A DNA stretch of 64,000 nucleotides from Ixodes scapularis. Taxonomy: Eukaryota; Arthropoda; Arachnida; Ixodida; Ixodidae. Each line of letters opens with the position of its first letter. Position 1 is the first letter of the stretch. Of the stretch, positions 9,414-20,840 are shown in pieces. The DNA is taken from the NCBI RefSeq assembly GCF_016920785.2, contig NW_024609956.1, forward strand, positions 61,000 to 124,999, given 5' to 3'. The position numbers and the translations under genes were made by a program. Under the pieces are notes generated by a model, which saw only the letters and a list, made by a program, of their open reading frames with translations, ran no database searches and was not told the DNA's origin.

Positions 9414-11172
9414 CTTTGTACAAAAATATCCTTAGCCTATTTTGCAAATGTTGCAAAAAGTGAGGGTGGGGGGTTATTGTTGCATGGGCAGATTCTTAAT
9501 ATTTCACGGTAGGTAAAGAGAAAAAAAAAAAAGTGTCTGTGAGAAGTTGAGGCAGCTATGGTCGGAGGTGACAACAGTGTTCTTGCCAATCTCCTGTTTA
9601 GTGTCCGGTTCCGTGGTACTTGACGTGAGGCACCCACTCTTGATGCGGAAGTGCAGATCATGTACCTGCTTGCTCCTCTTGGTGCCGGAGCCTTTGGAAG
9701 GGCTGCCGGCGGACACTGGACCTGCGCCTCTAGTGATGTCCGGTCGACACCTGGCAATCTCTGTGGGCTGCACCTTGATGCATCGCCCGTGCTTCCTGGC
9801 ACTGCTGTAGGCCGCTTCCAAACCAGGTGCAAAGGAATCGCCTGCAGCTCCTTGTGCGCTTCATTTCTAACAGCACCTGCTCCAGGCAATGGTACCGCCA
9901 CTGTTCTTATTGAATCTGCTGCAGTACGTCAGCAGCATCCTTTGAAAGAAAGTATCATGGTGTATCTTTTACTAACAACCCGTTCAGGACCAGCTAATAT
10001 TCATCCTTTCTTTGTTCCTCATGTGTCACTACTTTCCTCTCCTTGCAAAGTTCCATCCTCTTTTTCAACTACTGCCTGTTAAAGAGACTGTAACAGATAT
10101 GTAGATAGATAATTGACAGTTGCCAAGGTGCTGCAGAACAAAAACATTGTGCAAGTTTTAGCATGTACAGAGAATATCATCCCATGAGTCGACTATGCCA
10201 CGCTTTCATACGATCCGAGGGCCGTTTTGAGGGGGTGCAGCAACCGCAGACGAGCCTGGAGGGGCCTCATCACGACCAGCATGTGTCAAAGGAACCAATT
10301 AGAAGTTCCTAATGGTGGCCGTGTAACCCATTAACATTCATACAATATTAACACAAAGTATGGTCTGTGACATATGAGCAGGGAAAGTAGGCAAAGTTTT
10401 TCCATTACCTTGTTGGGTTAGGAAGTTCCCAGTCCATGATCCATGACATATTCGTAGCTTGGAGGTAGCTTTCCAGCCACTGGTAAGTATCTCGGTCACT
10501 AGTGAGAGTGACGCGAAGCACGTCGATGTTGTCAATGCAGTTCTCGGTGTCTCATATCTGTCCACCTCGCACGTAAAAAATCTCAAAGTCCATCATCATC
10601 ACAGGTAGAACGAATAGTGGAATTCAGCTGCTGTAATGCAAAACCTTGCAATTTTCACGCCCTCGTGTCGGTAGGCACGAGTGTGTTCGCTGCTTGTAGC
10701 GCGCATGTTTAAATTTGCAAAAATAAAAATGCATGTGAGCTTATTAGTTGTAAAGGCTGAACTGCAAATTGTGCTAGAACTCGGATTGTATAATCTGTTT
10801 TCTTTAATTGAGAAGTTCTACTGAGGAGCGTCTGCTTTTTATAAATGGCGGGGCGTGCTGGCTGTAGCATGTAAGACCTTGCTGCGCAATCACGTAGAAA
10901 TACAAGTTGAACAACATATTTAGACTTGCTTTGGTGTTGTATGATATGCTTTACTGGTGCGTTATCATAAATTATGAAACAATGCTTCCCACACTTGCGG
11001 GAACAGAATCTGCTCTAGAATCTGGTTAAATAATGCATACTCATCGATATCAGTAATGGTAACAACTATGAAAATAGCAAGAAATAGGAGGCGACATACC
11101 AACTCAAGGCGGCCAAACAAGAAAATCCCAAGTGAAGCCAAAAGTAGAGCTCGCGGTCGGTGGGAACGCCCC
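9414..11172. other. stretch without a defensible gene; two weak exon candidates
   Basis: Overlapping frames at 9437-9901(-), 9504-9821(-) and 9651-10082(+) occupy a GC-richer patch. The 9504-9821 minus frame is rich in Lys, Arg and Ser (for example KGSGTKRSKQVHDLHF) and has a CAGGTACATG donor-like site inside, so it may be part of an exon; I do not recognise it. The second candidate is listed separately at 10409-10599. The rest is AT-rich with no signal I can name. Confidence 0.4.
10409..10599 (-). pseudogene. possible exon remnant with splice donor
   Basis: From ATGATGATG at 10599 the frame runs 63 codons and ends at a good donor (AAG|GTAATG, intron from 10408). One in-frame TGA sits at codon 16 (10552-10554). 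After it the peptide is compositionally protein-like (DTYQWLESYLQATNMSWIMD), resembling short exons I associate with repeated tick genes, from memory only. No upstream or downstream exon was identified. It could be a decayed host or transposon exon, or chance. Confidence 0.3.
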
Positions 11173-11503
11173 TGTGGAATTAGGGAAAGGACTCATTGTT
11201 TTTTAGTGTAACAGAACATGGTTTATTTCGAGTGAAAACTGATTTCAGTAAAGCAAGCGAAGGCACGTCCACCTTCGACCGTCGTTTGAACAAGAAGGGA
11301 GAAGTGGCCCCCAAGCGTGGGTAAAGAGGGGGGCTCGTCATTTATGACCCCGCGGTGGGGCGCGCTCTCCCTGCGGCTCCCCGTCCCTCTTCGCAGTTTC
11401 CTGAAAAGGGGCCGGTGCCTCAATCTCGGGTCGTCCTAGTCGTTTGCCGCCCTTTCTTCCCTGCTCGGGCATCTCCAAGTTCTCTTCTTTTTATTTTACA
11501 ACA
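11173..11503 (-). repeat. 3' LTR of the BEL/Pao element
   Basis: Direct repeat of 13283-13619 with scattered substitutions and small indels. Minus-strand ends are TG...CA. The adjoining internal sequence on the minus strand is TTTTGGGGGGAACG, a plausible polypurine tract. Confidence 0.85.
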
Positions 11504-11631
11504 CGTTCCCCCCAAAATGACAGCGTCATTTTTTTTTTTTTTTTGTCCCGTTATGCGATCTTAAGAGGGTGCAATAACTGTACTATAGGTTTTTTGAGCG
11601 TTGACCCTCTGGGCATCTTGAGCAGGCATGA

Positions 11632-11832
11632 TCATACTTTGCCGTCTCTTCCCGGAAACACCTGCTGGATCCTAGCGAGTCCCCACTGCTGTCGGGGTCG
11701 CAGGCCGTTGCGAAGAAGAACCAGATCACCCCCTTCCAGCAGTTTTTCTTGGCGTTGTTTCTGGCTTTGCACATTCCTCAGTTCCGCCATGTACTCTTGG
11801 CTCCATCGGCGCCAGAAGGCTTCCGTTGTCAT
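11632..11832 (-). pseudogene. BEL/Pao integrase C-terminal fragment
   Basis: A 66-codon frame with the features of the BEL/Pao domain after the integrase core: FWRRWSQEYMAELR, then GGDLVLLRN, then WGLARIQQVFPG. The catalytic core lies upstream in intact elements and is missing here. An overlapping frame (11583-11774) carries the continuation, so a frameshift is likely. Confidence 0.75.
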
Positions 11833-12029
11833 CTGTCGGTGGGTCCAAAACCTGCGAAGGTTGGTGTGAACACCTTAGACATCTTTCCTCCCTATGCTTG
11901 GCTGCGTCGTCAGTCGTCTGCCCGTTAAAAAGAAAGACGGACAGAGTGGCACGGGCTCTTTGGGTTCAGCAGGGCAGGCAGCTGTTGCACGGTTTTTTCT
12001 TTGCAGAAGAAACAGCTATCAAGTTTCGT

Positions 12030-13126
12030 TCATTGATGCAGTAATGCTGCGGAGGATTGATAGCGTTCTTCAGGACTTCCCTTCTTCTCGTTTTTCTTCT
12101 CTGCCCTTAATCCACGTGGCTGTTGCCTCGTGCCTATAGCTTGTTGTGTAGCTAGGTTCCCGCGGTTCTGGACTTCGACTCTCAAAAAGGCAAGCAGTCG
12201 TGAGATTAGTGGCACAATACCTCGTTCAATGGTGCTTGTCTCCATCGGCCGTTCCCGAGAGTCCTCAAATCTCGTGGACATCCCACCAGCTGAAGCGTCC
12301 AGCGTCGACACGTCTGATGCCTGCTCGTTCACGATCGTTCTGTTAAAATTCAGCAAGATTTCTTTTGTCAGTGCACGGTAAACCATTGGAAACAGAGGAG
12401 CACCAAAGGTCTGATGCTTCTGTCCGAGTGCCTCCAGCCTTTGGAGATGGGAGATGATGGTGTCGTAGAGTCAACGGAGACCCCGGACGTCGTCGGCGTT
12501 TCGCACTGGCTGTAGATCTAGGAGCTTCTGCATGTGTGTCTGAACGAGGATGTCCTCATTTCTGAAGCGTTTCTTCAGCAGAAGCACCGCGTCCTTGTAG
12601 CACCGTGATGTGAGAGGCAAACCCCTGATGGCACTTGACGCCTCGCCGGTCACCGCAGCCCTGTGGTACCCGAACTTGTCGAAGGTATTACTTGCTCGAA
12701 CTGCTCCCAGAACTCTTGCCAGGAGAAGCTTTTGCCGTCATACTTGTGCAGCTCGAGCTTCAGGTGCTTCACTCGACAGGCAGTCGTTGTCGCGTTTCCG
12801 TTGTTGTGCATCGCCGATGAATCCGAATTTTGTGGTGCCCTTGCTCGGACTTCCTTCAACTCTTCCTGAAGTGTTGCAATATAGGTGAGGACCTGATCAT
12901 TGTATTCAATTGTTTGCACAAAGTTTTGCTCGGCTTCTTCCGGCACCAGTGGCTCGATGGCGGCGTCCACCTCGTTCAGTTGGGCTTGGAGGGCACCAAG
13001 CCTTGCGGAAAAGATGCTGAGGTTCTTTTCGTTTTTCTCATTGCTTTTGATGTATGAATCAATTTCAGAAAGGAGTTTGGTCACCTGTGTTTGCAGGGCA
13101 GTTCGTTTCCCCTTGAGTTGTTCCAT
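12030..13126 (-). pseudogene. BEL/Pao gag remnant
   Basis: Three consecutive frames make up most of a Pao-type gag. 12650-13126 (158 codons) starts with a coiled-coil-like region and ends in LKLELHKYDGKSFSWQEFWE, the usual entry to the gag core. 12471-12653 continues with a GEASSAIRGLPLT...LLKKRF segment. 12030-12386 carries RALTKEILLNF and LLAFLRVEV. Frame changes between pieces make it a pseudogene. The product would be the capsid-forming protein. Confidence 0.75.
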
Positions 13127-13250
13127 GGTCCGGAGCTCGTTGCCTCAGCCGTTGGCGAATCCAAGATGGCTCCTGCCTTCTTCTCGTTCGTCTTTTTCCC
13201 TTTTCTGTCGTTGGATGTTCTGCGTTGGAAGTCACGTCCTAATTTCCTTC

Positions 13251-13270
13251 ATTCCCGGGTTTCGGCACCA
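13251..13270 (-). promoter_or_regulatory. primer-binding site of the BEL/Pao element
   Basis: Twelve nt inside the 5' LTR on the minus strand lies TGGTGCCGAAACCCGGGA, beginning TGG as expected for pairing with a tRNA 3' CCA end. I did not assign the tRNA. Confidence 0.6.
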
Positions 13271-13282
13271 ACTTTTTAACAG

Positions 13283-13619
13283 TGTGGAATTAGGGAAAGG
13301 ACTCATTGTTTTTTAGTGTAACAGAACATGGTTTATGTCTAGTGAAAACTGATTCAAGTAAAGCGAGCGAAGGCACGTTCACCTTTGACCGTCGGTCAAA
13401 CAAGAAGGGAGAAGTGGCCCGCACAAAGCAAGGTCCAAGAGGGCGGCTCGTCATTTATGACCCCACAGTGGGGCGCGCTCTCCTTGCGGCTCCCCGTCCC
13501 TCTTCGCGGTTTCCTAGAAAGGGGCCGGTGCCTCGGTCTCGGCTCGTCCTCAAAGTCGTTTGCCACTCTTTCTTTCCTGCTCGGGCATCTCCAAGTTCTC
13601 TTCTTTTTATTTTACAACA
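13283..13619 (-). repeat. 5' LTR of the BEL/Pao element
   Basis: 337-bp partner of 11173-11503, TG...CA on the minus strand. It would carry promoter and polyadenylation signals; none is clear enough to mark. Confidence 0.85.
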
Positions 13620-13645
13620 GCCTCTAAAGGTGTCCTTTCTTGTCT

Positions 13646-13852
13646 ATGGAAGTAGGAAGCTTCTGGAGGCGACATGAGGTTACCAGGGGTGAAGCCAGAA
13701 GCGTGGAGGGACACGCCCCCAATGATAACCAAAAACCAAGAGATGCTATTGGACAGCTGTTGAGCCAGCTCTCCTTTTCGTCCACAAGAGTCTCTTGGTT
13801 TTTGCTCATCGTTGGGGGCGTCGTGTCTCCTCCACAAGCTTCCTACCTCCAT
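13646..13852. repeat. 207-bp fold-back repeat
   Basis: Outer arms ATGGAAGTAGGAAGCTTCTGG and CCTCCACAAGCTTCCTACCT pair imperfectly, and an inner pair (ACGCCCCCAATGAT.ACC against its complement, both with ACCAAAAACCAAGAGA) pairs better. The whole block can form a long hairpin. It begins 26 bp beyond the BEL LTR. Probably a miniature element; no coding content. Confidence 0.65.
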
Positions 13853-14900
13853 GCGAAACGGCGCTCTGTTGTTTGCAGACCAGTGGCGTTGCTGCGTTTC
13901 CATAGGAGCTAAGCCTTTTTCTTTCTTTACTTTTTCCTCAGGTAAAATCGCTCTTTGCAAATTTTACAAAAAAAATGCACCATCCGTGGGCAACGCTGCA
14001 CAAAGTCGTAGAGCGATAGGTTAAGAAAGCGAATTTTCCGGTCGATTTAAAGAGCCTGGCGTCTCCTTGTATCACCCTGTAGAATGCTTTCTTGCTGCAC
14101 TTGTGAAGACAATTGTATCTGTTTTTGTATTTTATCCTCGCAGTACATGTATTGCAGTATTTGTGCTCCAGAATAGGTTTTCGAGTATATCTGACCAGCC
14201 CTGGCTATCTTTTTCCTGGTGGGCAGCTTCTATATAGCATACAGATGGTCTTCGTCCCAAATTCAGAGGCTAGAAGTATTCGATTTCATGTGGCAGACTA
14301 CCTACCGAGCAAGTGCCCACTCAAAATTTTGAGATAGTCACAAACCATTGGGGGATGGGTGCTTGTTAGGTCATCATATTAACATGTATATATGTGTACT
14401 GTGCACATTTTTTTTTCTTTCTTTCAAATGTTATAAAATTTGGGGTTGGGCACTTGGAATGGGCAGACGCTCTAAGCACTAGAACAGCGACCACGATCAT
14501 CATTCTTGACCCCAAGTACACATGGTTTAAACTTTCAATGTTATTTTACACTAATAGGTATGGGGATGGGTTAAACTAGTTGGTACGTGTCTGTTATATG
14601 CATTGGCTTGTGCAAAATACACAAACACACACAGGAAGGAATGGGGCTCTGACCGCTGTCTACAAACTAAGGTTTACTACTCCTTCCTCTTCATTCCTGT
14701 TTACTGGGACCACTAATAGTGTTCACTTTTTTGATGGCTACTTAAAAATGATTACCCCTCTCATTGGATTCATATGTGCAATGTTTGACAAGTAGTGAGC
14801 CTGCTTAAAAATAAGCAAGCACATTAGAAAAGAACCATGCCAGTGTGTAGTTTTACTTTTCCCACATCATTTTAACAGCAATCCATCGAGCTTGGCATGT
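13853..14900. other. non-coding stretch
   Basis: AT-rich sequence with no gene I can support. It includes the second copy of the 7.6-kb dispersed repeat (14308-14380). Short frames such as 14113-14337 have no recognisable domain. Confidence 0.5.
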
Positions 14901-15035
14901 TGTAAAATTGTGAGCCACCATTGTCGAGAAACATCACAGAAAACTTGGGCGATGTGACTTTCCTCCAAGACATTCCAGCTTGTCTCACTACCTGCCCTGC
15001 AGTTCCATGAATGTGACTTAGAACTCTTATGCCTT

Positions 15036-15214
15036 GGCACCCTACTCACTGGATCTGGCACCATCGGACTTTCATCTATTCCCTGCGCTCAAACAAGATC
15101 TGTAAAGACAGCCGCTCCAGCAAGGAAGCCGTCATAGACGCTGCACGTGAGTGGTGTGAGGACCAAGAGAAATTACTTTTTTCTCAGTGGGTGGGCTCCA
15201 CAAGAAATGCATAA
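15036..15214 (+). pseudogene. mariner transposase C-terminal fragment
   Basis: From 15040 the reading is PYSLDLAPSDFHLFPALKQD, the mariner block that contains the third catalytic Asp (usual form YSPDLAPSD). A TAA at 15113 then interrupts it. A second frame continues with SSKEAVIDAAREWCEDQEK, the usual following segment. The N-terminal DNA-binding part and first two catalytic Asp are absent, so it is a dead Tc1/mariner fragment. Terminal repeats were not found. Confidence 0.75.
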
Positions 15215-15996
15215 CACTCAAAGGAGACTTTGCAGAGAAATAATAAAGGGCCATTTGCATGTGACAGTCCCATCAAAAATAGGCTCACTACTTCTCAAGC
15301 TTCCCTTGCAGACAGGTTGTGTACCAATCTTTAACAACTTTCTACAGTACTAGCCCACAGTTCTTCGTTATGCTTCATATTTTTTGTTGGGCGTATTTGC
15401 GCGCCTTGTGTTGCACTGCCAGTGCTCGTGATGTAAACTTGCTTTCGTGCTTGCCTGCTCGCAAGTGCAATGTGCCTGAAATAAATGGATGGATTTCTAA
15501 AGTTGTGTGCAGGGAGTTTTGTTGTCGGGTCTGCTGCATATATAGTCGACCATGCTGATCATCTGAGAATGTCTTGCCTCGTATATTTTCCCTACTGGTT
15601 TCAGAAAAATTAGGCATTCCATGATTTGACTGCACATGGCCCAGTGGAGGTCATGCAGCCAGAAGTGTCAGTATTCTGTAGTGGAAATTTGGGTTGATGG
15701 AACCTCGCAAGTGGTTAACATCACCAAGTTTGGAAAAGAGGACAAACTGAGATGAGAGTGCTTATTTTTGTAGCTGCTGGAAACAGAAACGTCAATGGCA
15801 ATGTGCCCAACATGTAGTGCATCTTTTTGCGGCTGCATTTTGAAACCCTGTTGCTGAAGCAAAGTTCACGCTGGCTGACCTCGGTTTCCCTTTATGTCTA
15901 GACTACGTATTCACCAATGCCAGGTGCCAATTTGGCCAGCTTTTTGTAGTCGCAAAGAAAGATGGAGGTCAGGCAGGCAAAGCCAGCCCTCGCACC
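15215..15996. other. non-coding stretch
   Basis: No supported gene. A short TGGATGGAT motif at 15485-15493 resembles the LINE 3' simple-repeat tail seen at 25564-25580 and might mark a further decayed LINE end. Confidence 0.4.
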
Positions 15997-16193
15997 GGGG
16001 GGCTATGTTGCACGTTTTGGACTCCCAGGAGACTAGGGAGAAGGAAGTGACGTCAACGATGCTCGCTGGATGTTGATTGGTGTAGTCGCTGATGACAGTA
16101 TCTGCAGAAGTTGCCAAGACACGTTCATTCACACCTACGTCACTTCCTTGTCCCTAGTCTTCTGGGAGTCCAAAACGTGCAACATAGCCCCCC
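15997..16193. mobile_element. fold-back miniature element with ~56-bp arms
   Basis: GGGGGGCTATGTTGCACGTT... at 15997-16052 pairs with ...AACGTGCAACATAGCCCCCC at 16137-16193 with few mismatches. Each arm ends in ACGTCA at the inner side, and the loop is about 84 bp. No ORF. Typical of a non-autonomous DNA element; family unknown. Confidence 0.75.
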
Positions 16194-17839
16194 TGTATCG
16201 AGCACAGGCTCCAAGTCACTCGGGCAAAACTATCCGAGGCTTGCGGACATGTGTGAATACAATCCTTTGAAGATATTCTGAGGTAAGCATAGCTAGGACA
16301 AATCTGACACCTGCTGTCTGCAGCATGCGTACGCATAACAGTGGGCATGTGGGCATATCACATTGCAGAGGCTAATTGGTAAGCACAGCGAGGACGACCC
16401 TTGACATCAACCAATTCGTTCACACACGTGCCCAGTCGTCGCTGCAGGTGAGGACGATGACAGTAGATGGCCAGTCGGCTTGTGGAATATTTTCTCACTG
16501 CCCGCTTCCTTCGCTAAATTTGTAACAATCGCTACGTCACTTCGCGTCACTCCACTGTGGGTGTACGAGTGCGTGCACGCTGCCCGCGGACATGCTTCAG
16601 CCCCTCGAGTGATCGCGCAAAAAAAAAAAAAAAGCACTAGTCGAAGCAGCTGCGTTCACGCTTTAGTACCGTTTCCAGTGGAGCACAAAAAAGCTGACAT
16701 CGGGTATAGATCAATTTCGCCGCAGGGTTACAGGCTTCACAATGCACTTCTCCATTTCGACTAGCTGCGGGGAGCGCGATTGATTCTTGCAGAGGCGTGA
16801 CAGTGTATATGCAAAGCACAATTCAGACGTGCACTCGCGGTCCAGATCACCGCTTGTGCTCCGTTGGCGTCTCACACGTACCTGGCGCGATTCCTGTTGA
16901 GGCCAGCAACGTGCGAATGATGTTACACCCGTGAATAATGCTGCCAAGCGGCGAGTTGGGCATCGCTGTAGGGCAGACTACACAACACCGCAGCGGCGCG
17001 TCGTTCGAATGAAATAAAACATTAGCTACACTGGACGTTTTAGCGAAAGCCAAACGAGCTGGGTTTATTTCCAGGCCGTAAATGACTTCGGAACGCTGGC
17101 AGCGGTCACGGGTCCTTAGGCCTAAACACACCCTTCCGCCCTGGAGTACGCGAACGTTACGGCAGAAAGCATAAAACGGCCGTAGCGTAGCTGCCCAGTC
17201 AGCATTGAGACCTGTGCGCGTATGTTATCCGGTTTCACACTAACGATACCTTCCAATATCTAGGACTGCACCAATGCACTTTTTCGACTGGGGCGTGGAG
17301 TACTCCAAAACAAAACGGCAGGGCGTCTGCTCGCGTCGGCGCCGGCGGTAGCGGGGGGGAGGGGGGCTGCACGCAGCTTAGAACAGCCCGTAGCGCGCGC
17401 GTACCACGTGACTGCGCCAGCCAATCGCGGTATTCTTCCCTCCTCCCTTTCCTCCTCTCTCTCCTTCTTTTCTCTCTCGCGGGGCTTTGCCGTGGGGGGT
17501 CTCACAATACGCCACCGGGTGGCAGCAAACATCAGTGCAGCAAACAGTGCCTACTTGGGCCGTTGGGCTCGTTGGGCTCACGTGGTTGGGCTGGGGTGTT
17601 TTCAGTGTTGCTTACACGCCTAGTCGTGCAAACCGAAACCGAAACACCAATTTTTACGACCCCAAGTAATTTTTTGACGATTTATCACTAGCAGAGCGTG
17701 TAAAAATATGCTAACGAGTGAAAATGGGGTGTAAACAGGCGAAATATTACATTTTCGCTAACAGTGTACTTGTAAAAAACGCCTTTATCAAGGGGCTTTA
17801 GCAGGGACCCTGGGTTCAGTCGCCCATCTGCATACTACC
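16194..17839. other. gene-free stretch with a GC-rich, CT-rich patch
   Basis: Nothing identifiable at 16194-17200. 17200-17650 is GC-rich with CCACGTGAC, AGCCAATCG and a long C/T-rich run (17430-17485). That could be promoter-like, but no exon or donor supports it. AACCGAAACCGAAAC at 17632-17646 recurs at 33147 and 49986. Confidence 0.35.
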
Positions 17840-17915
17840 GTCATGCGATCGTGTATCACATATACGCGTAATGCACGTTAAAGACCCCGAGCTAGCAGTT
17901 GCACTGCACTTTTTA
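17840..17915 (+). mobile_element. 3' fragment of the tRNA-derived SINE
   Basis: CGTGTATCAC...TGCACGTTAAAGACCCCGAGCTAGCAGTTGCACTGC follows the 3' body of the SINEs at 59.7 and 61.1 kb. The tRNA-like head is absent. Confidence 0.6.
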
Positions 17916-18248
17916 TAACCTTCATCGGGTAACAATGTCGTCCTACGAAATTGCTGCTCTCTAAAAAAACTAACGACTAATTTTGAATGCGCCGTTACAT
18001 CGCATTTTTATTGTGTGTTCGCGTTCTTTTTTATTTTTCATTTTCTGTCTACATCTTTGATTATGTGGCTCTTACTTATAATGAAACAGACTATAGTTGT
18101 CAGACTTCTGGGAAAATAATATATAACTAAGAAAATGGCACGTGAATGTAAAAGTAAAAAAAAAAAAAAAAAGAAAGAAAACACGCATAGGCGCACTTAA
18201 TAAAATAATTGAAATAAGAGAATTGATTATAATTGTGTTTTCAAAGGT

Positions 18249-18382
18249 TTGAGCGCCCCAAACGCTATAAAAGCGAGCTGGGTGCTTTGGATGGCGCGCT
18301 TGTTCCAGTGGGGATCGTTGAGCGCACCAAACGCTATAAAAGCGAGCTCGGTGCTTTGGATGGTGCGCTTGTTCACTGGAAG
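18249..18382 (+). promoter_or_regulatory. two tandem copies of a TATA-box-bearing 69-bp unit
   Basis: Two near-identical units begin at 18249 and 18318 (TTGAGCGC.CCAAACGC). Each carries CGCTATAAAAGCGAGCT, so TATAAAA occurs at 18266 and 18335, exactly 69 bp apart. The TATA sits in a CGCT/AGCG dyad. This looks like a duplicated core promoter or a repeat containing one; no ORF follows convincingly on either strand. Confidence 0.5.
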
Positions 18383-19189
18383 TGTAGTTGAGGACAGTAT
18401 GCTCGCACTTGTATGTTCCGCTTCGCTCGCAGGATAAAACCAAATATCTTATTGGTAATGTATTTAGTGAGACAAAGCTTACCTTCTGTATATGTGCAAT
18501 GCCCTCAGTGTTCGCGTGATTACACGCTTGTTTATCATTATTGTTTTCGTTTCAAACAGCAATTCAGTTCGTGCTCTTTTATGATGAATGATTAGAAACC
18601 AAGGTAACCCAAGAGCATTCTTTTTCGGGAATTCTAGAAAAAAAAATTATGCAACTTGCCACGTGTGCCACAATCAATAGAAAATATTCTAAGCTTCACA
18701 TATCACCGCTTGCCTGACTAAACATTGTTGTTTGTCAAGAACAATTGCGATCGTATGAAATCACGTGGGAAAAACTCGTTCTTAGCACGCGACCGTTGGC
18801 ATGCAGTGAATATATAATCGGCGCCGAGATGATTGGTGGCCGTCAGCAGGTGGAGTTTTTCTACCAATCCAGAGTTAGAATGTTTTCTTCTTTCTGTTGT
18901 AAGCAATCAGGAGACAACTTACACCAAATCTGAGGGTAATAAATTACTGTGAGCATTCAAACACAATGGCCTGAGCAGTATATGTGTACAAGCTTTAGCT
19001 TTTGATGCACCCTTAACTTTCGACACACTCAACGCTAGTGTAAAACGTAGGGCTGTTTCATTTTAAATCAGCGTATCATGTGCGTGCTCACACTATATTT
19101 TATGCAACGTCAAAGCCTACCCGTTTTCATCGTTTTCATTTTTGCACACCACTACTTGCGCGCATGAATCACCTGCAAGCAAAGGAAAG
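18383..19189. other. non-coding stretch
   Basis: AT-rich with short frames only; nothing recognised. Confidence 0.5.
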
Positions 19190-19655
19190 GAGACTGGCAA
19201 AGGATGTCACAAAAACAATTTGCAGAGTTGTTTTTTTACCGCAAAAATGAACTACGCATTGCCTAACGCTCATTCTCCGCCCAAAGGTAGCGTTAGGTCA
19301 CAACCAGATGCCAAAGTTTCATCCCGAACGGACACCTTATTCAAAAGTTATAAGTGATTTTCTGAAAATTCCAATGGGAAAAATGGAGCCCATTTTTGCC
19401 GGTTTTTCGTTTCTGGTGCCCATAGAGCCCCATGTGTATTCGAAAACTCCGTCGGCCGCTATTTTCCCATTGAACTTTTCAGAAAATCGCTGATAATTTT
19501 TGAAGAAGGTATCGTATTGGGCTGAAACTTTGACATCTGGTTGTACCTCTAGCGCTACCTATGGCCGGAGAATGAGCGTTCGGCGATGCCTAGTTTATTC
19601 TTGCGGTAAAAAGAAATCCTGTATTTTTTTCTTTTCTGACACCCTGCAAGTTGCT
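19190..19655. mobile_element. fold-back element, family member 1 (other at 38.5 kb)
   Basis: Two arms of roughly 190 bp pair imperfectly: AACGCTCATTCTCCG and CGGAGAATGAGCGTT are exact, and both arms share an AACCAGATG.CAAAGTTTC block and a GATTTTCTGAAAA block. The centre is short. The 38490-38826 element shares TTTTCTGAAATTTTCAATGG-type arm sequence and the AAACTTTG(A/G)CATC block, which makes them one family. Confidence 0.7.
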
Positions 19656-20835
19656 TAACTATGTGCAAAAGCTATCAACAGACCCAGAATCGTTGCATGG
19701 TCAGTCATTGCATTTATCACCGTATTCGTATTAAAATTAATAATTATTATTTATTGCTGTGAGTTTATTTTTAACCTCGGAATTTTTTTATTATGACCCC
19801 CGCACCGGTCCTACTTTGGGTTTACCAAACTCAACATCTAAACCTGAGTGTCATTTTTTGTGTTTTCCAGTCTCGAGGTTTGCGTCAAAATAAACACCCA
19901 GCTACCTAAATGAGACACCTGACCGCCCAAAAGATAGTCTTTTCTTTTAGGTAGTTAATTCCTCAAGCTAGAATTTTGGAAACCAGACTATGGCGTCATC
20001 ATGTTTTGCTGGAAATCCACAAAGGTCCAAACACATGCACGATAAAAGGGCCGGCCCGTCATATTGCCGCCCGCAGAGCTGAGAAAGCAACGCTCGGTCA
20101 CGGACTTCTAGAAGATTCGCGTTTATTCTTCCACCAGACGGAACTTTCGCCCTGTTTTCTTGTCCTCGAAAGTGCCAGTTCATCCTCGCGCCGAACGCGC
20201 GACGCTCAAACCTTCTTTGCCGAACTTTTGAGATGGTGACGTGACGCACTCTAGATAAGCAGCTGCCAGTGACCTTGTCGAGTCAGTGTCGCTCTCGGTC
20301 TTTGTTACGCTACTGAATCGCCGCCTGCTTTTCTGCTGCCTCGACGCTCTTTGTTTACTTTCTTTTTTGTTTGGAACAAGTTCGCTGATTAAACCTTTCT
20401 TTTTCAGTTCACTGTTCATCCTCTCGTCATCTTCATTCGTATCAGTATAAATCTGATCACATTGTAATATGTGTCATTGGCCTCTGAAATCTCCGATAAC
20501 GGCGCACAGGCAAGTTTATATTTTTCAACGCGTCGGTAGTTTTGTTGTGCATGTGTCTCGCCATTTGGTTCAGGACGATTTTCGCGTTTTGTTCTGCCTA
20601 CATTTGCTGGAGACGTGAGTTCGGAGCGTGGCAACTGACCCCCTTGCACGAGAACTGGCGCAGCCGTGCGCGTTCCGAAGAAAGCTCGTGCAGAGAAAAC
20701 CAAGCAAGGGACCATGATTCTGGATATAGAAGAATATCCAACTGTATCGAAGCGCCACCACACACGATTTCTCGCATACTCCGCAGTGCAAAGAAAGTGA
20801 GGCTATGAAACCCCCTTGCCATCAGTGAATAAGAA
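19656..20835. other. non-coding stretch with one unassigned ORF
   Basis: 19968-20249 minus (93 codons) is moderately protein-like and Cys-containing, but I recognise no domain. A TTTCTTTTTCAG acceptor-like tract lies at 20397-20408 (+) without a convincing exon after it. Confidence 0.35.
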
Positions 20836-20840
20836 AATAC

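Larger units (their letters stand above)
11173..13619 (-). mobile_element. BEL/Pao LTR retrotransposon, internally deleted
   Basis: Two direct repeats (11173-11503 and 13283-13619) begin TGTTG and end CCACA on the minus strand and flank 1779 bp. Reading right to left: 5' LTR, primer-binding-like TGGTGCCGAAACCCGGGA, gag fragments of Pao type, an integrase C-terminal fragment, a G-rich polypurine-like tract, 3' LTR. Protease, RT, RNase H and the integrase core are absent, so the copy could move only in trans. Flanking 5-mers GCCCC (11168-11172) and GCCTC (13620-13624) match at 4 of 5, consistent with an aged 5-bp target duplication. Confidence 0.85.

Noticed and set aside
9437..10082. Overlapping 154- and 143-codon ORFs as genes
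   Set aside because: They sit on opposite strands over the same GC-richer DNA and include low-complexity ends; at most one short exon is plausible.
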